Part shown: one piece after another, positions 1 through 8,687 of the stretch | Layout of the letters: every line of letters starts with the position of its first letter | How positions within the stretch are numbered: position 1 is the stretch's first letter | Source: Aliidongia dinghuensis | Lineage (GTDB): Bacteria; Pseudomonadota; Alphaproteobacteria; ATCC43930; CGMCC-115725 | Reading direction: 5' to 3' | DNA length: 64,000 bases | Assembly: GCF_014643535.1 (NCBI RefSeq) | Contig: NZ_BMJQ01000002.1 | Coordinates: forward strand, 248,001 to 312,000 | Made by a program: the position numbers and the translations under genes | The notes under the pieces: model-generated | Seen by the model: only the letters and a program-made list of their open reading frames with translations | The model's database searches: none | What the model was told of the DNA's origin: nothing

Positions 1-318
1 GCCGCCGTTGATATATTCGCGGCCGCCCGATTCCTGGCGCATGACCTCGCGGATCCATTTCTCCGGTACGGAGAAACGGGTCGAGGCTTCGTGGATGTAC
101 GGTCCCCACGGGTCGTTCGGCGGCCCGGGCGGCGCGTAATTGGCGGCAGCACTTTGCGGTGCCGCCACCGATACCGGTGCCGTGCTGGCACCCGGCGGCG
201 ATCCCGCGCAGGCCGCGAGGCCCGACAAGAGCACGACGCCGACTGCGGCCCGGCGCACTTCGACCATGCCGCGCATCGGCACGCGGCACATGGTTCCCCT
301 GAACATCATGCGCGTCAT
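1..318 (-). CDS. Lytic transglycosylase-like lipoprotein (3' end outside window)
   Basis: Only the N-terminal half is in the window. The translation starts with a signal peptide ending in a lipobox (LSGLAAC), so the protein is probably a lipoprotein. After a Pro/Ala linker comes IHEASTRFSVPEKWIREVM followed by RQESGG, which matches the start of the SLT/lysozyme-like fold, where the Glu of the RQESGG stretch is the catalytic acid. The expected role is cleavage of peptidoglycan from the periplasmic side. The start at 318 is preceded by a G-rich ribosome site. In-frame ATGs at 309, 306 and 291 are alternatives. The family call rests on a short stretch. Confidence 0.72.
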   Translation of the reverse strand, partial: MTRMMFRGTMCRVPMRGMVEVRRAAVGVVLLSGLAACAGSPPGASTAPVSVAAPQSAAANYAPPGPPNDPWGPYIHEASTRFSVPEKWIREVMRQESGGREYINGG

Positions 319-475
319 CGCCAGATGTCCCCCCAACTGGCTTCGAAGCGCCACGTTAACCATGAAGCGCCGCAAAGAGCAATATTCGTGTAGAGTCGGG
401 GGTTTGGATACCGTCCTTCGAGCGGTATCCAAACATCATCCCCGATGTGGAGAAAGCGCCGTCAGCCGCGCGCCC

Positions 476-1396
476 TCAGTTGCGTGGGGGACGGCGGCCG
501 TGGCGGAACTCGCCGCCGGGCTCGCCGGGCGGCTCGTTCCGATAGCGCTGCATCTGCGGCATGGCGGCGCGGTCGGCGATTGCGTCCTTGCGCTCGAGCG
601 CGATCGTCGTGCGGGCAGCGACGCGCATGAGGTCGGACGCCGCCTGGCGCAACGCCTTGCGCGTCGCCGCGGTCTCCTCGCCGAGCACCTGCTCGAACGC
701 GCTCTGGAACGTGGCGATCGCGGCGTCCGCCTGGGCGCGCAACTCCGCGTCCAGGTTGGCGTTGAGCGCCGTCTTCGGCTCCTGCTCGGCAAAGGGCCGG
801 GGCGGCATCGGCTGCCGCGGCTGGCGCGGCGGCGGCTCGACCGCACGGTTCTCATAGGTGAAGCGGAACGGTGTTGCCGGCTGCGCCTGGGGGGCCGCGG
901 TCGCCGGCGCGGCCGGGGCCTGGGCTGGCGTTGCTGGAGCCGGTGTCGCCGGCGCCACCGGAGCCGGTGCCGCCTGGACAGGTGCAGGCGTCGGAGCAGG
1001 CGTGGGGGCGGGCGCTGGGGCCGGTCGCGGCGGCGCTGCCGACGCCAGGGTCAGGCGCGACGGTTCCCGCCGCGGCGGCACAGTCGCGGCCGGTGCAGTC
1101 TCCGCTGCGGCCGGCGCCGGTGCCACTGCAGGCCGGGCCGCGGGTGCCTCGGCAGGCCGGGCTTTGACCACCGGTGCAGCGGGCTGCGGCGCTGCCGGGG
1201 CAGGGGGTTCCTGGGCAGGCGCTTCTTGTGTGGGGCTGGGCGCTTGCCCCGCCTTGGCTTCGGCGACCTTCTTCAAGATGCCGTAGATCGTGGCCGGGCT
1301 GGTTTCGTAGGTGCGGGCGATATAGGCGACGGATTCGCCATTGTCGCGACGCGCCGCGATGGCGTCCCATTCCGCTGGCGGGATTTTCGAGCTCAT
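476..1396 (-). CDS. Pro/Ala-rich protein with N-terminal HTH-like segment, function unknown
   Basis: 306 residues in three parts. Residues 1-50 (AEWDAIAARRDNGESVAYIA, then RTYETSPATIYGILKK) look like a helix-turn-helix of the resolvase/Hin or homeodomain-like kind. Residues about 55-185 are low-complexity Ala/Pro. The last 120 residues begin with an FRFTYENRAVEPP motif and then form a charged helix (AELRAQADAAIATFQSAFEQ). No catalytic motif is visible. It could be a DNA-binding or nucleoid protein with a flexible linker, but this is inference. The start codon is the only ATG before the HTH. Confidence 0.6.
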   Translation of the reverse strand: MSSKIPPAEWDAIAARRDNGESVAYIARTYETSPATIYGILKKVAEAKAGQAPSPTQEAPAQEPPAPAAPQPAAPVVKARPAEAPAARPAVAPAPAAAETAPAATVPPRREPSRLTLASAAPPRPAPAPAPTPAPTPAPVQAAPAPVAPATPAPATPAQAPAAPATAAPQAQPATPFRFTYENRAVEPPPRQPRQPMPPRPFAEQEPKTALNANLDAELRAQADAAIATFQSAFEQVLGEETAATRKALRQAASDLMRVAARTTIALERKDAIADRAAMPQMQRYRNEPPGEPGGEFRHGRRPPRN

Positions 1397-1548
1397 GGTC
1401 AGGCAGTTCTTCGGAAAATGCGGAAGGCGCCATCCCGTGCGGACGCGCCGGACTCTGTATCTAGGTTCTTAAACCATTGTCGCGCAGATTGCGCCTGGAT
1501 AATCGGGGGCCCGATACGCATTTTCCGCGATGCGGCGGGCTGGGGGTA

Positions 1549-1830
1549 TCAGGCGACGATCGTGACGCCCTTCCAGAAGGCGACGCGGTCCTTGATCTGC
1601 GCCGCCGCCGGCTTCGGGGCCGGATAGTACCAGGCCGCATTCTCGTTGGTCCGGCCGTCGATCGTGAGGTTCAGGTAATGTGCCGTGCCCTTCCAGGGGC
1701 AGACGGTGGTGAGTTCGCTGTCGGTCGTCAGATCGTGCCGCAGCGAACCGGCGGGAAAATAGGCGTTGCCCTCGACCTGCACGATATCGTCGCTCTCAGC
1801 CAGGACCGCACCATTCCAGATCGCCTTCAT
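1549..1830 (-). CDS. DUF427 domain protein
   Basis: 93 residues. MKAIWNGAVLAESDDIVQVE, the central CPWKGTAHYLNL and the AAWYYPAPKPAAAQIKDRVA stretch are characteristic of the DUF427 family of small beta-rich proteins, and the length is that of a single domain. The biochemical role of the family is not established, so none is claimed. It stands alone on the minus strand downstream of the short-chain dehydrogenase and may be co-transcribed with it (gap about 93 bp). Confidence 0.85.
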   Translation of the reverse strand: MKAIWNGAVLAESDDIVQVEGNAYFPAGSLRHDLTTDSELTTVCPWKGTAHYLNLTIDGRTNENAAWYYPAPKPAAAQIKDRVAFWKGVTIVA

Positions 1831-1923
1831 GCCGCCTCTCCTCTGCGCCTCATCCAGATTGGATCCGGCGGCCGGCGGGACAAGCCCGCCGACCGGACAA
1901 GACCGAGTTAGGCGGCCGGTCGA

Positions 1924-2724
1924 TCAGATCGTCGGGTTGCCGCCGCCGTCGACGCGAATGTTGGCGCCGTTGATGAAGCTCGCGAGCGGCGAGACGAGGA
2001 AGGCGACCGCGTAGGCAATGTCGCCCGGGCGGCCCATGCGCGCGGACGGGTTGGGCACGATGTGGGTCGCGACGTTGCGCTCGATCACGTCCCAGTCGTC
2101 GCCCCAATTGTGCTGCTTCGCCCATCCCTGCATCCAGGGCTCGGTCGCGGGCGTGCGGATCAGGCCCGGGCTCACCGAATTGACCGTGATGCCGGTGCCG
2201 GCCAACTCTTTGGCGAGGCTGACCGTCTGATTGACGTTGGCCGCCTTCGTCGCCGTGTAATGCGGATTGGCGTTGCGCGGCGCGTCGGCCACGATCGAGC
2301 CGAGGTTGACGACGCGGCCCCAGCCGCGCTCGCGCATCGCCGGCACGAACGCCTGCACCATGCGCACGACGCTGCCGACATTCTGCTCGTAGAGATCGCG
2401 CCAGAGCTCGGGCGACCCATCGAACCAGCCGGCGAGCGGGGCCGCCCCCGCATTGTTGATCAGGATGTCGACGCCGCCGAAAGCCGCGAGCGCCGCGTGC
2501 ACTACCTGCTCCGCCTCGCCGGGCCGGCTGACGTCGCCGACGGCGCCGGCCGCAATATGCCCGACCTCCTTGATCTCGCCCACGACACGCTCGACCTCGG
2601 CCGCGCGGCGACCCTGCACCACCACCAGGGCGCCCTCGGCCGCCAACAGCTTCGCGATCGCCTCGCCGATGCCGCTCGACGAGCCGGTGACGAGGGCGCG
2701 CTTGCCGGACAATTGCAGATCCAT
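1924..2724 (-). CDS. Short-chain dehydrogenase/reductase (SDR)
   Basis: 266-residue classical SDR. Near the N-terminus is the cofactor motif TGSSSGIG, followed by the NNAG motif, a catalytic Ser (NLGSIVAD) and the YxxxK pair (HYTATKAANV). A C-terminal DGGGNPTI tail resembles the usual DGG ending. It is an NAD(P)H-dependent oxidoreductase of unknown substrate. The start is supported by AGGAGGT about 6 bases upstream. A perfect 17-bp palindrome lies just upstream of the ribosome site, suggesting repression by a dimeric regulator not encoded next to it. Confidence 0.9.
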   Translation of the reverse strand: MDLQLSGKRALVTGSSSGIGEAIAKLLAAEGALVVVQGRRAAEVERVVGEIKEVGHIAAGAVGDVSRPGEAEQVVHAALAAFGGVDILINNAGAAPLAGWFDGSPELWRDLYEQNVGSVVRMVQAFVPAMRERGWGRVVNLGSIVADAPRNANPHYTATKAANVNQTVSLAKELAGTGITVNSVSPGLIRTPATEPWMQGWAKQHNWGDDWDVIERNVATHIVPNPSARMGRPGDIAYAVAFLVSPLASFINGANIRVDGGGNPTI

Positions 2725-2744
2725 GTGAAACCTCCTGGCCTAAA

Positions 2745-2761
2745 ACTTTCATAATGAAAGT
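2745..2761 (-). promoter_or_regulatory. Perfect 17-bp palindrome upstream of the SDR gene, probable operator
   Basis: ACTTTCAT-A-ATGAAAGT: two perfect 8-base arms around a single base, 20 bp upstream of the SDR start and AT-rich against a GC-rich background. The size fits a TetR-, MarR- or HxlR-type dimer. No such regulator is adjacent, so the binding protein is unknown. Confidence 0.55.
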
Positions 2762-2812
2762 AAGTGGCCGAAGCACCCTGTCAAGCAGACGAGCGGTACC
2801 ACGAGGACGGTT

Positions 2813-4699
2813 TCAGATGATCGCGTGGTCGATCAGGTAGCGGATGATGCTGTCCGCCGCCTCGCGCGCGGTCATGATGGAGGTGTTGACCCGGATGTCG
2901 GGCGCCTCCGGCGGTTCGTACGGGCTGTCGATGCCGGTGAAATGGGCGAGCTCGCCGCGCCGCGCCTTCTTGTAGAGGCCCTTCACGTCGCGCGCCTCGG
3001 CGATCTCGAGCGGCGTGTCGACGAAGATCTCGATGAATTCGCCCGGCTCGACGCGCTCGCGCGCCATCTGCCGCTCGGCGCGGAACGGCGAGATGAACGA
3101 GACCATGACGATGAGGCCCGCCTCGACCATCAGCTTGCCGACCTCGGCGACCCGGCGGATGTTCTCGACCCGGTCGGCGTCCGTGAAGCCCAGGTCCTTG
3201 TTCAAGCCGTGGCGCACATTGTCGCCGTCGAGCAGCGCCGTGTGCCGGCCGCGAGCGTAGAGATCCTGCTCGACCAGGTTGGCGATGGTCGACTTGCCGG
3301 CGCCGGAAAGGCCCGTGAACCATAGGATGCAGGGCTTCTGGCCCTTGAGCCGGGCCTGCGCCGTCTTGTCGATGTCGACCGGCTGCCAATGGACGTTCTG
3401 CGCGCGGCGGAGCCCGAAATGCAGCAGGCCCGCGCCGACCGTCTCGTTGGTCATCCGGTCGATCAGGATGAAACCGCCCAGCTCGCGGTTGTCGTCGTAG
3501 GCGTCGAAGGCGATCGGCCGGTCGAGCCCGATGTTGCAGATGCCGATCTCGTTCAAGGCCAGCGACTTCGCTGCCAGGTGTTCGAGCGTGTTGACGTTCA
3601 CCTTGTACTTGGCCGAGGTGATCGTGCATTGCGCGGTGCTGGTGCCGAGCTTCAAGAGATAGGAACGGCCGGGCAGCATCGGCTCCTCGGCCATCCAGAC
3701 GAGCGTCACCTCGAACTGATCGGCCGCCTCGGGCGGACGGGCGGCGTCGGCCAGCACGTCGCCGCGGCTGATGTCGATCTCGTCCGTGAGCGTGAGCGTC
3801 ACCGACTGGCCTTCGACCGCCTCGTCGAGGTCGCCGTCGGCGGTCACGATGCGGGCGACCCGGCTCACGCGGCCGGACGGCACGACGCGGACCGGATCAC
3901 CCGGCCGGATGCGGCCGGAGGCGACGAGGCCGCTGAAACCGCGGAAATCGAGGTTCGGGCGGTTGACCCATTGCACCGGCAGGCGGAACGGCCGGTCCGC
4001 CTTCGCTTCGGGCAGCGCCATCTCGTCGAGATAGGGCATGAGCGCCGGGCCCTGGTACCAGGGCATGCGCGGACTCTGCTCCGTGACATTGTCGCCGGCG
4101 AGCGCCGACAGCGGGATCGCGACGACGTCGTCGAGGCCGATCTGCCGGGCGAAGCTGGTGAAGTCGGCTACGATCCGCTCGTGGACCTCTTGCGAGAAAT
4201 CGACGAGGTCCATCTTGTTGATCGCGAGCACGATCCGGCGGATGCCCAAGAGCGAGACCAGATAGGCATGGCGCCGGGTCTGGGTCAGCACGCCCTTGCG
4301 CGCATCGATCAGGATGACGGCGAGATCGGCGGTCGACGCCCCCGTCACCATGTTGCGCGTGTATTGCTCGTGGCCTGGCGTGTCGGCGACGATGAATTTG
4401 CGCCGCTCGGTCGCGAAGAAGCGGTAGGCGACGTCGATGGTGATGCCCTGCTCGCGCTCGGCCGCGAGCCCGTCGACGAGCAGCGCGAAATCGAGCGCGC
4501 CGCCCTGGGTCCCGACCTTCTTGCTGTCGGCTTCGAGGGCCGCCAGCTGGTCGTCGAACAGCATCTTCGATTCGTAGAGCAGCCGGCCGATCAGCGTCGA
4601 CTTGCCGTCGTCGACGCTGCCGCAGGTGATGAAGCGCAGAAGATCGCGCTGGGGCGTCTGCGCCGGCGTCGGGCTCTGGGGCAGGGCTTCGGGCGCCAT
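2813..4699 (-). CDS. cysNC: Bifunctional sulfate adenylyltransferase subunit 1 / adenylylsulfate kinase
   Basis: 628 residues with two fused enzymes. The N-terminal 430 residues are the CysN GTPase: P-loop GSVDDGKST at about 27-35, [12 protein letters not shown] (G3) and NKMD (G4), then the beta-barrel domains. The C-terminal 190 residues are APS kinase (CysC) with its own P-loop GLSGAGKST and the conserved FISPFRAER loop. With CysD it makes APS from sulfate and ATP using GTP hydrolysis, then phosphorylates APS to PAPS. The ATG overlaps the cysD stop (ATGA). The fusion is the NodQ-like form common in alphaproteobacteria. Confidence 0.97.
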   Translation of the reverse strand: MAPEALPQSPTPAQTPQRDLLRFITCGSVDDGKSTLIGRLLYESKMLFDDQLAALEADSKKVGTQGGALDFALLVDGLAAEREQGITIDVAYRFFATERRKFIVADTPGHEQYTRNMVTGASTADLAVILIDARKGVLTQTRRHAYLVSLLGIRRIVLAINKMDLVDFSQEVHERIVADFTSFARQIGLDDVVAIPLSALAGDNVTEQSPRMPWYQGPALMPYLDEMALPEAKADRPFRLPVQWVNRPNLDFRGFSGLVASGRIRPGDPVRVVPSGRVSRVARIVTADGDLDEAVEGQSVTLTLTDEIDISRGDVLADAARPPEAADQFEVTLVWMAEEPMLPGRSYLLKLGTSTAQCTITSAKYKVNVNTLEHLAAKSLALNEIGICNIGLDRPIAFDAYDDNRELGGFILIDRMTNETVGAGLLHFGLRRAQNVHWQPVDIDKTAQARLKGQKPCILWFTGLSGAGKSTIANLVEQDLYARGRHTALLDGDNVRHGLNKDLGFTDADRVENIRRVAEVGKLMVEAGLIVMVSFISPFRAERQMARERVEPGEFIEIFVDTPLEIAEARDVKGLYKKARRGELAHFTGIDSPYEPPEAPDIRVNTSIMTAREAADSIIRYLIDHAII

Positions 4700-5646
4700 C
4701 AGAAATAGCCCTCCTGCTTCTTCTGCTCCATCGACGCGGCGGTGTCCTTGTCGATCATGCGGCCCTGGCGTTCGGAACTGGTCGCGGCCAGCATCTCATC
4801 GATGATCTTGTCGAGCGTGTCGGCTTCGCTCTCGATCGCGCCGGTCAGGGGATAGCAGCCGAGCGTGCGGAAGCGGACCCGGCGCAGCTCGGGCTCCTCG
4901 CCGGGCTCGAGCGGCATGCGGGCGTCGTCGACCATGATCCAGGTGCCGTCGCGGCGCACGACCGGGCGCTCCTTGGCGAAATAGAGCGGCACGATCGGGA
5001 TGTTCTGTTCCTGGATATAGAGCCAGATGTCGAGCTCGGTCCAATTGGACAGCGGGAACACACGGAAGCTTTCGCCCTTGTGCTTGCGCGTGTTGTAGAG
5101 GTGCCAGAGTTCCGGCCGCTGATGCTTCGGGTCCCAGCGATGTTGGGCCGTGCGGAAGCTGAAGACGCGCTCCTTGGCGCGGCTCTTCTCCTCGTCGCGC
5201 CGGGCGCCGCCGAACGCCGCGTCGAAGCGCCCGTGGTCCAGCGCCTGCTTCAGCGCCTCGGTCTTCATGACGTGGGTGTGCCGCTCGGAGCCGTGGGTGA
5301 AGGGGCCGACGCCCTGGGCGAGCCCATCCGGATTGATATGGACGCGCAGGTCGAGCCCGTAGCGTTCCGCGATCTGGTCGCGGAACACGATCATTTCACG
5401 GAATTTCCATGTGGTATCGACATGCAGCAGCGGGAAGGGCGGCTTGCCCGGATAGAACGCTTTCAGGGCCAGGTGCAGCATAACGGCGCTGTCCTTGCCG
5501 ATCGAATAGAGCATCACCGGGTTCTCGGCCTCGGCCACGACCTCCCGCATGATGTGGATGCTTTCCGCCTCCAGCCGCTGCAGGTGCGTAAGGCCGGCGG
5601 CCGGGAGCGTTTGGGCCGGAAGCGTTTGGACGGTAGCGGACTGCAC
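4699..5646 (-). CDS. cysD: Sulfate adenylyltransferase subunit 2
   Basis: 315 residues. The PP-loop type ATP pyrophosphatase motif is visible as [18 protein letters not shown], with the conserved [12 protein letters not shown] and [13 protein letters not shown] regions. CysD catalyses adenylation of sulfate, driven by the GTPase of its partner CysN, which is encoded immediately downstream. Translation starts at a GTG preceded by an AGAGGG ribosome site. A short hairpin lies 20 bp upstream of the start. No cysH or cysI is nearby, so reduction genes lie elsewhere. Confidence 0.97.
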   Translation of the reverse strand: MQSATVQTLPAQTLPAAGLTHLQRLEAESIHIMREVVAEAENPVMLYSIGKDSAVMLHLALKAFYPGKPPFPLLHVDTTWKFREMIVFRDQIAERYGLDLRVHINPDGLAQGVGPFTHGSERHTHVMKTEALKQALDHGRFDAAFGGARRDEEKSRAKERVFSFRTAQHRWDPKHQRPELWHLYNTRKHKGESFRVFPLSNWTELDIWLYIQEQNIPIVPLYFAKERPVVRRDGTWIMVDDARMPLEPGEEPELRRVRFRTLGCYPLTGAIESEADTLDKIIDEMLAATSSERQGRMIDKDTAASMEQKKQEGYF

Positions 5647-5665
5647 CCTCTTTCCCTCTTCAGAT

Positions 5666-5683
5666 CGACGGCTCCAACCGTCG
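5666..5683 (-). other. Small hairpin in the cysD leader
   Basis: CGACGG and CCGTCG flank a 6-base loop, 20 bp upstream of the cysD GTG. It is too short to recognise as a known riboswitch. It could modulate translation or be chance in GC-rich sequence. Confidence 0.25.
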
Positions 5684-5761
5684 GGGCGGGCACCATAAGC
5701 GATAAGCCGCCGTCGATCTGTAATTATTTCGCATGGCCGATATCAATATGTAGAACTTCGG

Positions 5762-6202
5762 TCAGGCGGGCGTCCCCGAGATGTAGTGCTGCAGTTGTTC
5801 GATCATGAAGCTCTGCTCGGAAATGATGTCCTTGACCAGGTCGCCGATCGAGATGAGCCCGACCAGCTTGCCGTTGTCGAGCACGGGCAGATGGCGCAGC
5901 CGGTTCTTGGTCATGAGCGCCATGCATTCTTCGGTGCTGGCCGACGGCGCCACATACATGACGGGGGAGGACATGACGTCCCCGACCGGCGTCTCGCGCG
6001 ACGATCGGCCGGCCAGAATGATCTTCCGGGCATAGTCGCGCTCGGAGACGATGCCGCTGATCGTGTCTCCGTCCATGACGAGCAAGGCCCCGATGTTCTT
6101 CTCCGCCATCAGCGAGATCGCGTCGAACATCGATGTGCTCGGCGACACGTTGTAGACGGTCATGTCGGATTTCGACTGAAGGATATGGGCCACGTTCGTC
6201 AT
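5762..6202 (-). CDS. CBS-domain pair protein
   Basis: 146 residues made almost entirely of two CBS domains, at about 8-62 and 74-130. Typical strands are visible: IGALLVMDGDTISGIVSERD in the first, and LRHLPVLDNGKLVGLISIGD in the second. Such stand-alone pairs bind adenosyl ligands (AMP, ATP, SAM) and sense energy state. No catalytic domain is attached. GGGGAGG precedes the ATG. It lies 115 bp upstream of cysD on the same strand, and a functional link to sulfate activation is not shown. Confidence 0.9.
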   Translation of the reverse strand: MTNVAHILQSKSDMTVYNVSPSTSMFDAISLMAEKNIGALLVMDGDTISGIVSERDYARKIILAGRSSRETPVGDVMSSPVMYVAPSASTEECMALMTKNRLRHLPVLDNGKLVGLISIGDLVKDIISEQSFMIEQLQHYISGTPA

Positions 6203-6393
6203 GGAATGCCTCCCCGATCTGTCGTGCCGCCGCGGCGTTGGAACCGGAATGATACCCGATCAAGCCATTTCTGTTGCAGCACTAGTTCACCACTGATGGC
6301 GCCGCAAAGCATCAGAAGACTTGGGGCCATCCGGGCCGTCGTCGCAAAAGTTGCAGGATTTTGCCGGCGGTTTTGTCTCTGGCGTTTGTGCCT

Positions 6394-6399
6394 TATGAT
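6394..6399 (+). promoter_or_regulatory. Probable -10 box of the toxin-antitoxin operon
   Basis: TATGAT sits 17 bases after TTTTGT (6371-6376), a weak -35. The predicted transcription start near 6406 falls just before the AAGGAG ribosome site of the antitoxin. Called by eye. Confidence 0.4.
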
Positions 6400-6425
6400 C
6401 GTGGCGAGGGATGAAGGAGTATGCG

Positions 6426-6677
6426 ATGAGCCGGGCCAGGGCATCTATAACGGTCCACGCTGAGAAGGAGACGGTCGCGGAAATCGACGCGCTTGCCGCC
6501 GCTACCGATCGTTCGCGCGACGATATCGTGAACCAGGCGCTTCAGCAGTATCTGGAAACCAATGCCTGGCAGGTCGAACGCATCCGGGAAGGCATTGCGG
6601 CTGCGGATGCCGGGCGCGTACGGCCGGCCGATGACGTGTTTGCAAGGATCTCGGCGAAACACGGCTGGTCGCGTTGA
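6426..6677 (+). CDS. Ribbon-helix-helix antitoxin (CopG/ParD-like)
   Basis: 83 residues. MSRARASITVHAEKETVAEI begins a ribbon-helix-helix DNA-binding fold (beta strand RASITVHAE, then two helices including RSRDDIVNQALQQYLE). The C-terminal half (WQVERIREGIAAADAGR) is the kind of segment that wraps the toxin. The start at 6426 is chosen over an in-frame ATG at 6411 because AAGGAG lies 8 bases upstream. The stop overlaps the start of the toxin gene, the usual arrangement for co-translated pairs. Autorepression through the RHH fold is expected. Confidence 0.87.
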   Translation: MSRARASITVHAEKETVAEIDALAAATDRSRDDIVNQALQQYLETNAWQVERIREGIAAADAGRVRPADDVFARISAKHGWSR

Positions 6678-6988
6678 GGCGACTGGTCTTCGCGGAGCCG
6701 GCCGAACGGGATCTCGATGCTATTGTCGACTATGTCGCCGACGAGGATCCGGCGGCGGCAGAGAAGATCTACCGGGCGATCGTTGCCACATCCCGCCATC
6801 TTGCCGGCTTTCCCGACAGCGGCCGTCCGGGGCGCTTACCTGACACCCGCGAGTTTCCGGTCCCCTCCCAGCCCTATCTGATCGTCTATCGGGCGGAGGC
6901 GGAGGTCGTCACGATCCTGGCTGTGTTTCACGGTGCGCGCGATCTTGCCCGAGCCCTTGTCGCGCGACGCAAAGAATTGAAAGAATAG
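6674..6988 (+). CDS. RelE/ParE-family toxin
   Basis: 104 residues starting at TTG, overlapping the antitoxin stop as TTGA. FAEPAERDLDAIVDYVADED is the start of the ParE/RelE fold. The family's conserved regions GFPDSGRPGRLPDTREF and the central strand LIVYRAEAEVVTILAVFHGA are also present. The GR.G..PDTREF pattern is commoner in ParE-type gyrase poisons, but the target cannot be assigned from sequence alone. It forms a two-gene module with the preceding antitoxin. Confidence 0.87.
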   Translation: MRRLVFAEPAERDLDAIVDYVADEDPAAAEKIYRAIVATSRHLAGFPDSGRPGRLPDTREFPVPSQPYLIVYRAEAEVVTILAVFHGARDLARALVARRKELKE

Positions 6989-7050
6989 TCGGGAAGCCTG
7001 AGCCGACTGTTCCGACGAGCAGGCTCGACAAGCAAATTGGAGAAACACGC

Positions 7051-7551
7051 GTGGCCGACGGCAAGACTGCTTACGACTTCAGCTTCCGGACGCTCCAGGG
7101 CGAGCCGTTCGATCTTGTGCGCTTCAGGGGCCGGCCGCTCGTCGTGGTCAATACCGCGTCGAAATGCGGGTTCACGCCGCAATATGCCGGCCTCACCGAA
7201 GTCTGGCGGCGGCACAAGGACCAGGGGCTCGTGATCATCGGCGTGCCATCGAACGATTTCGGAGCCCAAGAGCCGGGCGAGGCCGACGAGATTGCCTCGT
7301 TCTGCGAGATCAATTACGGCGTCGATTTCCCGATGACGGAAAAGGTCCATGTGCGCGGGCCGGCGGCGCATCCGCTGTTCCGCTGGCTCGCGGCCGAGGG
7401 CGGCTTCTTCTCGCGGCCGCGCTGGAACTTCTACAAATACCTGATCGGCCGCGACGGGCGGCTCAAGACCTGGTTCTTGAGCCCGACCAAGCCCGACAGC
7501 GGCCGCTTCGACCGGGCCGTGCGCCGGGTGATCGGCCCGGGCGACGCCTGA
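7051..7551 (+). CDS. Glutathione peroxidase-family thiol peroxidase
   Basis: 166 residues, GTG start. The peroxidatic Cys39 is in NTASKCGFTPQ, Gln73 in NDFGAQEPG and Trp125-Asn126 in WNFYKYLI, giving the family's catalytic tetrad with Cys in place of selenocysteine. Cys85 (SFCEINYGV) is in the usual position for a resolving cysteine, so the enzyme may use thioredoxin rather than glutathione. It reduces hydroperoxides. No signal peptide is visible. It is 62 bp downstream of the toxin gene and is probably independent of it. Confidence 0.93.
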   Translation: MADGKTAYDFSFRTLQGEPFDLVRFRGRPLVVVNTASKCGFTPQYAGLTEVWRRHKDQGLVIIGVPSNDFGAQEPGEADEIASFCEINYGVDFPMTEKVHVRGPAAHPLFRWLAAEGGFFSRPRWNFYKYLIGRDGRLKTWFLSPTKPDSGRFDRAVRRVIGPGDA

Positions 7552-7561
7552 CTCGGCAAGA

Positions 7562-7640
7562 TCAGGCCGTCTTGTCGCCGACCGGTTCGGGGCGGACGTA
7601 GCGCAGCGCCGCTACGGCCACCAGCCGCTTTGATCGGCCG
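7562..7640 (-). pseudogene. Possible 3' remnant of a truncated gene
   Basis: An open frame reads ...VAVAALRYVRPEPVGDKTA then stop, directly below the stop of the HAF-repeat gene. The frame has no start codon in the space available. It looks like the tail of a longer protein cut off by the HAF-containing segment, but 26 codons in GC-rich DNA can be chance. Confidence 0.2.
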
Positions 7641-7649
7641 GCCTCCCGT

Positions 7650-8687
7650 CTATGGCGTCCAGAGAACAGCGTGCTGGGCTCCGCTTGCGGTGCTCGCCAC
7701 GCCTACCACCTCACCGCGGTTGTTGATCCCGAAAGCCTGGCTGAAGCTGCCGCCCGGGAGCGTGCCGAGGTCAGTCATTACCCCATTGTCAAACAAGAAA
7801 GCGTGGAGGGCTCCGCTTGCCGTGTCCGCCTCGCCAACCACTTGGCCGCGCTCGTTAATCCCCAGAGCCTGGCTGAAGCTGCCGCCCGGGAGCGTGCCGA
7901 GGTCAGTCATTATCCCATTGTCAAAGAAGAAAGCGTGCTGAGAGTTCGCGGTGTCCGATACACCCACCACCTGGCCGCGGTTGTTGATCCCGAAAGCCCG
8001 GCTGCTGCTCAAGCTAGCGCCCGAGAGCGTGCCGAGATCGGACATTACTCCATTTTCAAACAGAAAAGCGTGATAGGGTCCGGGCGAGATAATCGCCGAT
8101 CCCACTATTTGGCCGCGGTCGTTAATCCCAAAAGCTGCGCTAAAGGAAGCACCGGGGAGCGAACCGGGAAGCACGGTCACCACCCCGTCTTCATATAGAA
8201 AAGCCGCCGTGAGTGGTCGACCGTGTCTCTCGCCAGTGTAGCCGACGATTTGGCCGCGATTGTTTATGCCGGTAGCAAAAGTGCGAGCATCACCAGGAAT
8301 GATGTCCGTCATCACCCCGTTTTCAAATAGAAAAGCGTCCTGGATTGTGCTGTGGGTATTCGAACTGCCGACCACTTGGCCTGGCTCGTTGATCCCGAAC
8401 GCGGCACTGCTGCCACCGAGCGTGCCGAGGTCGGTCATCACCCCCTTTTCAAACAAGAAGGCATGCGAAACTCCGTTCGCGGTGTCCGCTTGGCCCACCA
8501 CTTGTCCGCGATCGTTGATGCCGGCCGCCTGGCTCGAGGTGCCGCCGAGCGTGCCTAGGTCCTGTATGGCGAAACTTTGGCCGGCGGCAGGATGGAACGC
8601 GGAAAGGGCCAACAGGGCGAAAACCGTCAGCGCGCGGCGGGCGTAGTCGCGCCCCCCGCTCAATCGCTCGCGTGCGTAGGGCATCAT
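7650..8687 (-). CDS. Exported HAF-repeat protein
   Basis: 345 residues: a signal peptide (RRALTVFALLALSAFHPAAG, cleaved before QS) and then seven tandem repeats of about 42 residues. Each repeat follows the pattern DLGTLGG....A.GIN.RGQVVG.....HAFLF.NGVMT. The HAF(L/F)F signature gives the family its name. Seven repeats of this size suggest a seven-bladed beta-propeller (inference). The last three repeats are nearly identical at DNA level, pointing to recent duplication. The protein is likely periplasmic or secreted, with unknown function. The next gene on this strand is far upstream. Confidence 0.85.
   Translation of the reverse strand: MMPYARERLSGGRDYARRALTVFALLALSAFHPAAGQSFAIQDLGTLGGTSSQAAGINDRGQVVGQADTANGVSHAFLFEKGVMTDLGTLGGSSAAFGINEPGQVVGSSNTHSTIQDAFLFENGVMTDIIPGDARTFATGINNRGQIVGYTGERHGRPLTAAFLYEDGVVTVLPGSLPGASFSAAFGINDRGQIVGSAIISPGPYHAFLFENGVMSDLGTLSGASLSSSRAFGINNRGQVVGVSDTANSQHAFFFDNGIMTDLGTLPGGSFSQALGINERGQVVGEADTASGALHAFLFDNGVMTDLGTLPGGSFSQAFGINNRGEVVGVASTASGAQHAVLWTP

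Noticed and set aside
140-1627. A 495-codon plus-strand frame opposite the HTH-Pro/Ala gene
   Set aside because: Arg/Gly-rich composition with no fold, and the minus-strand genes there have recognisable domains and starts.
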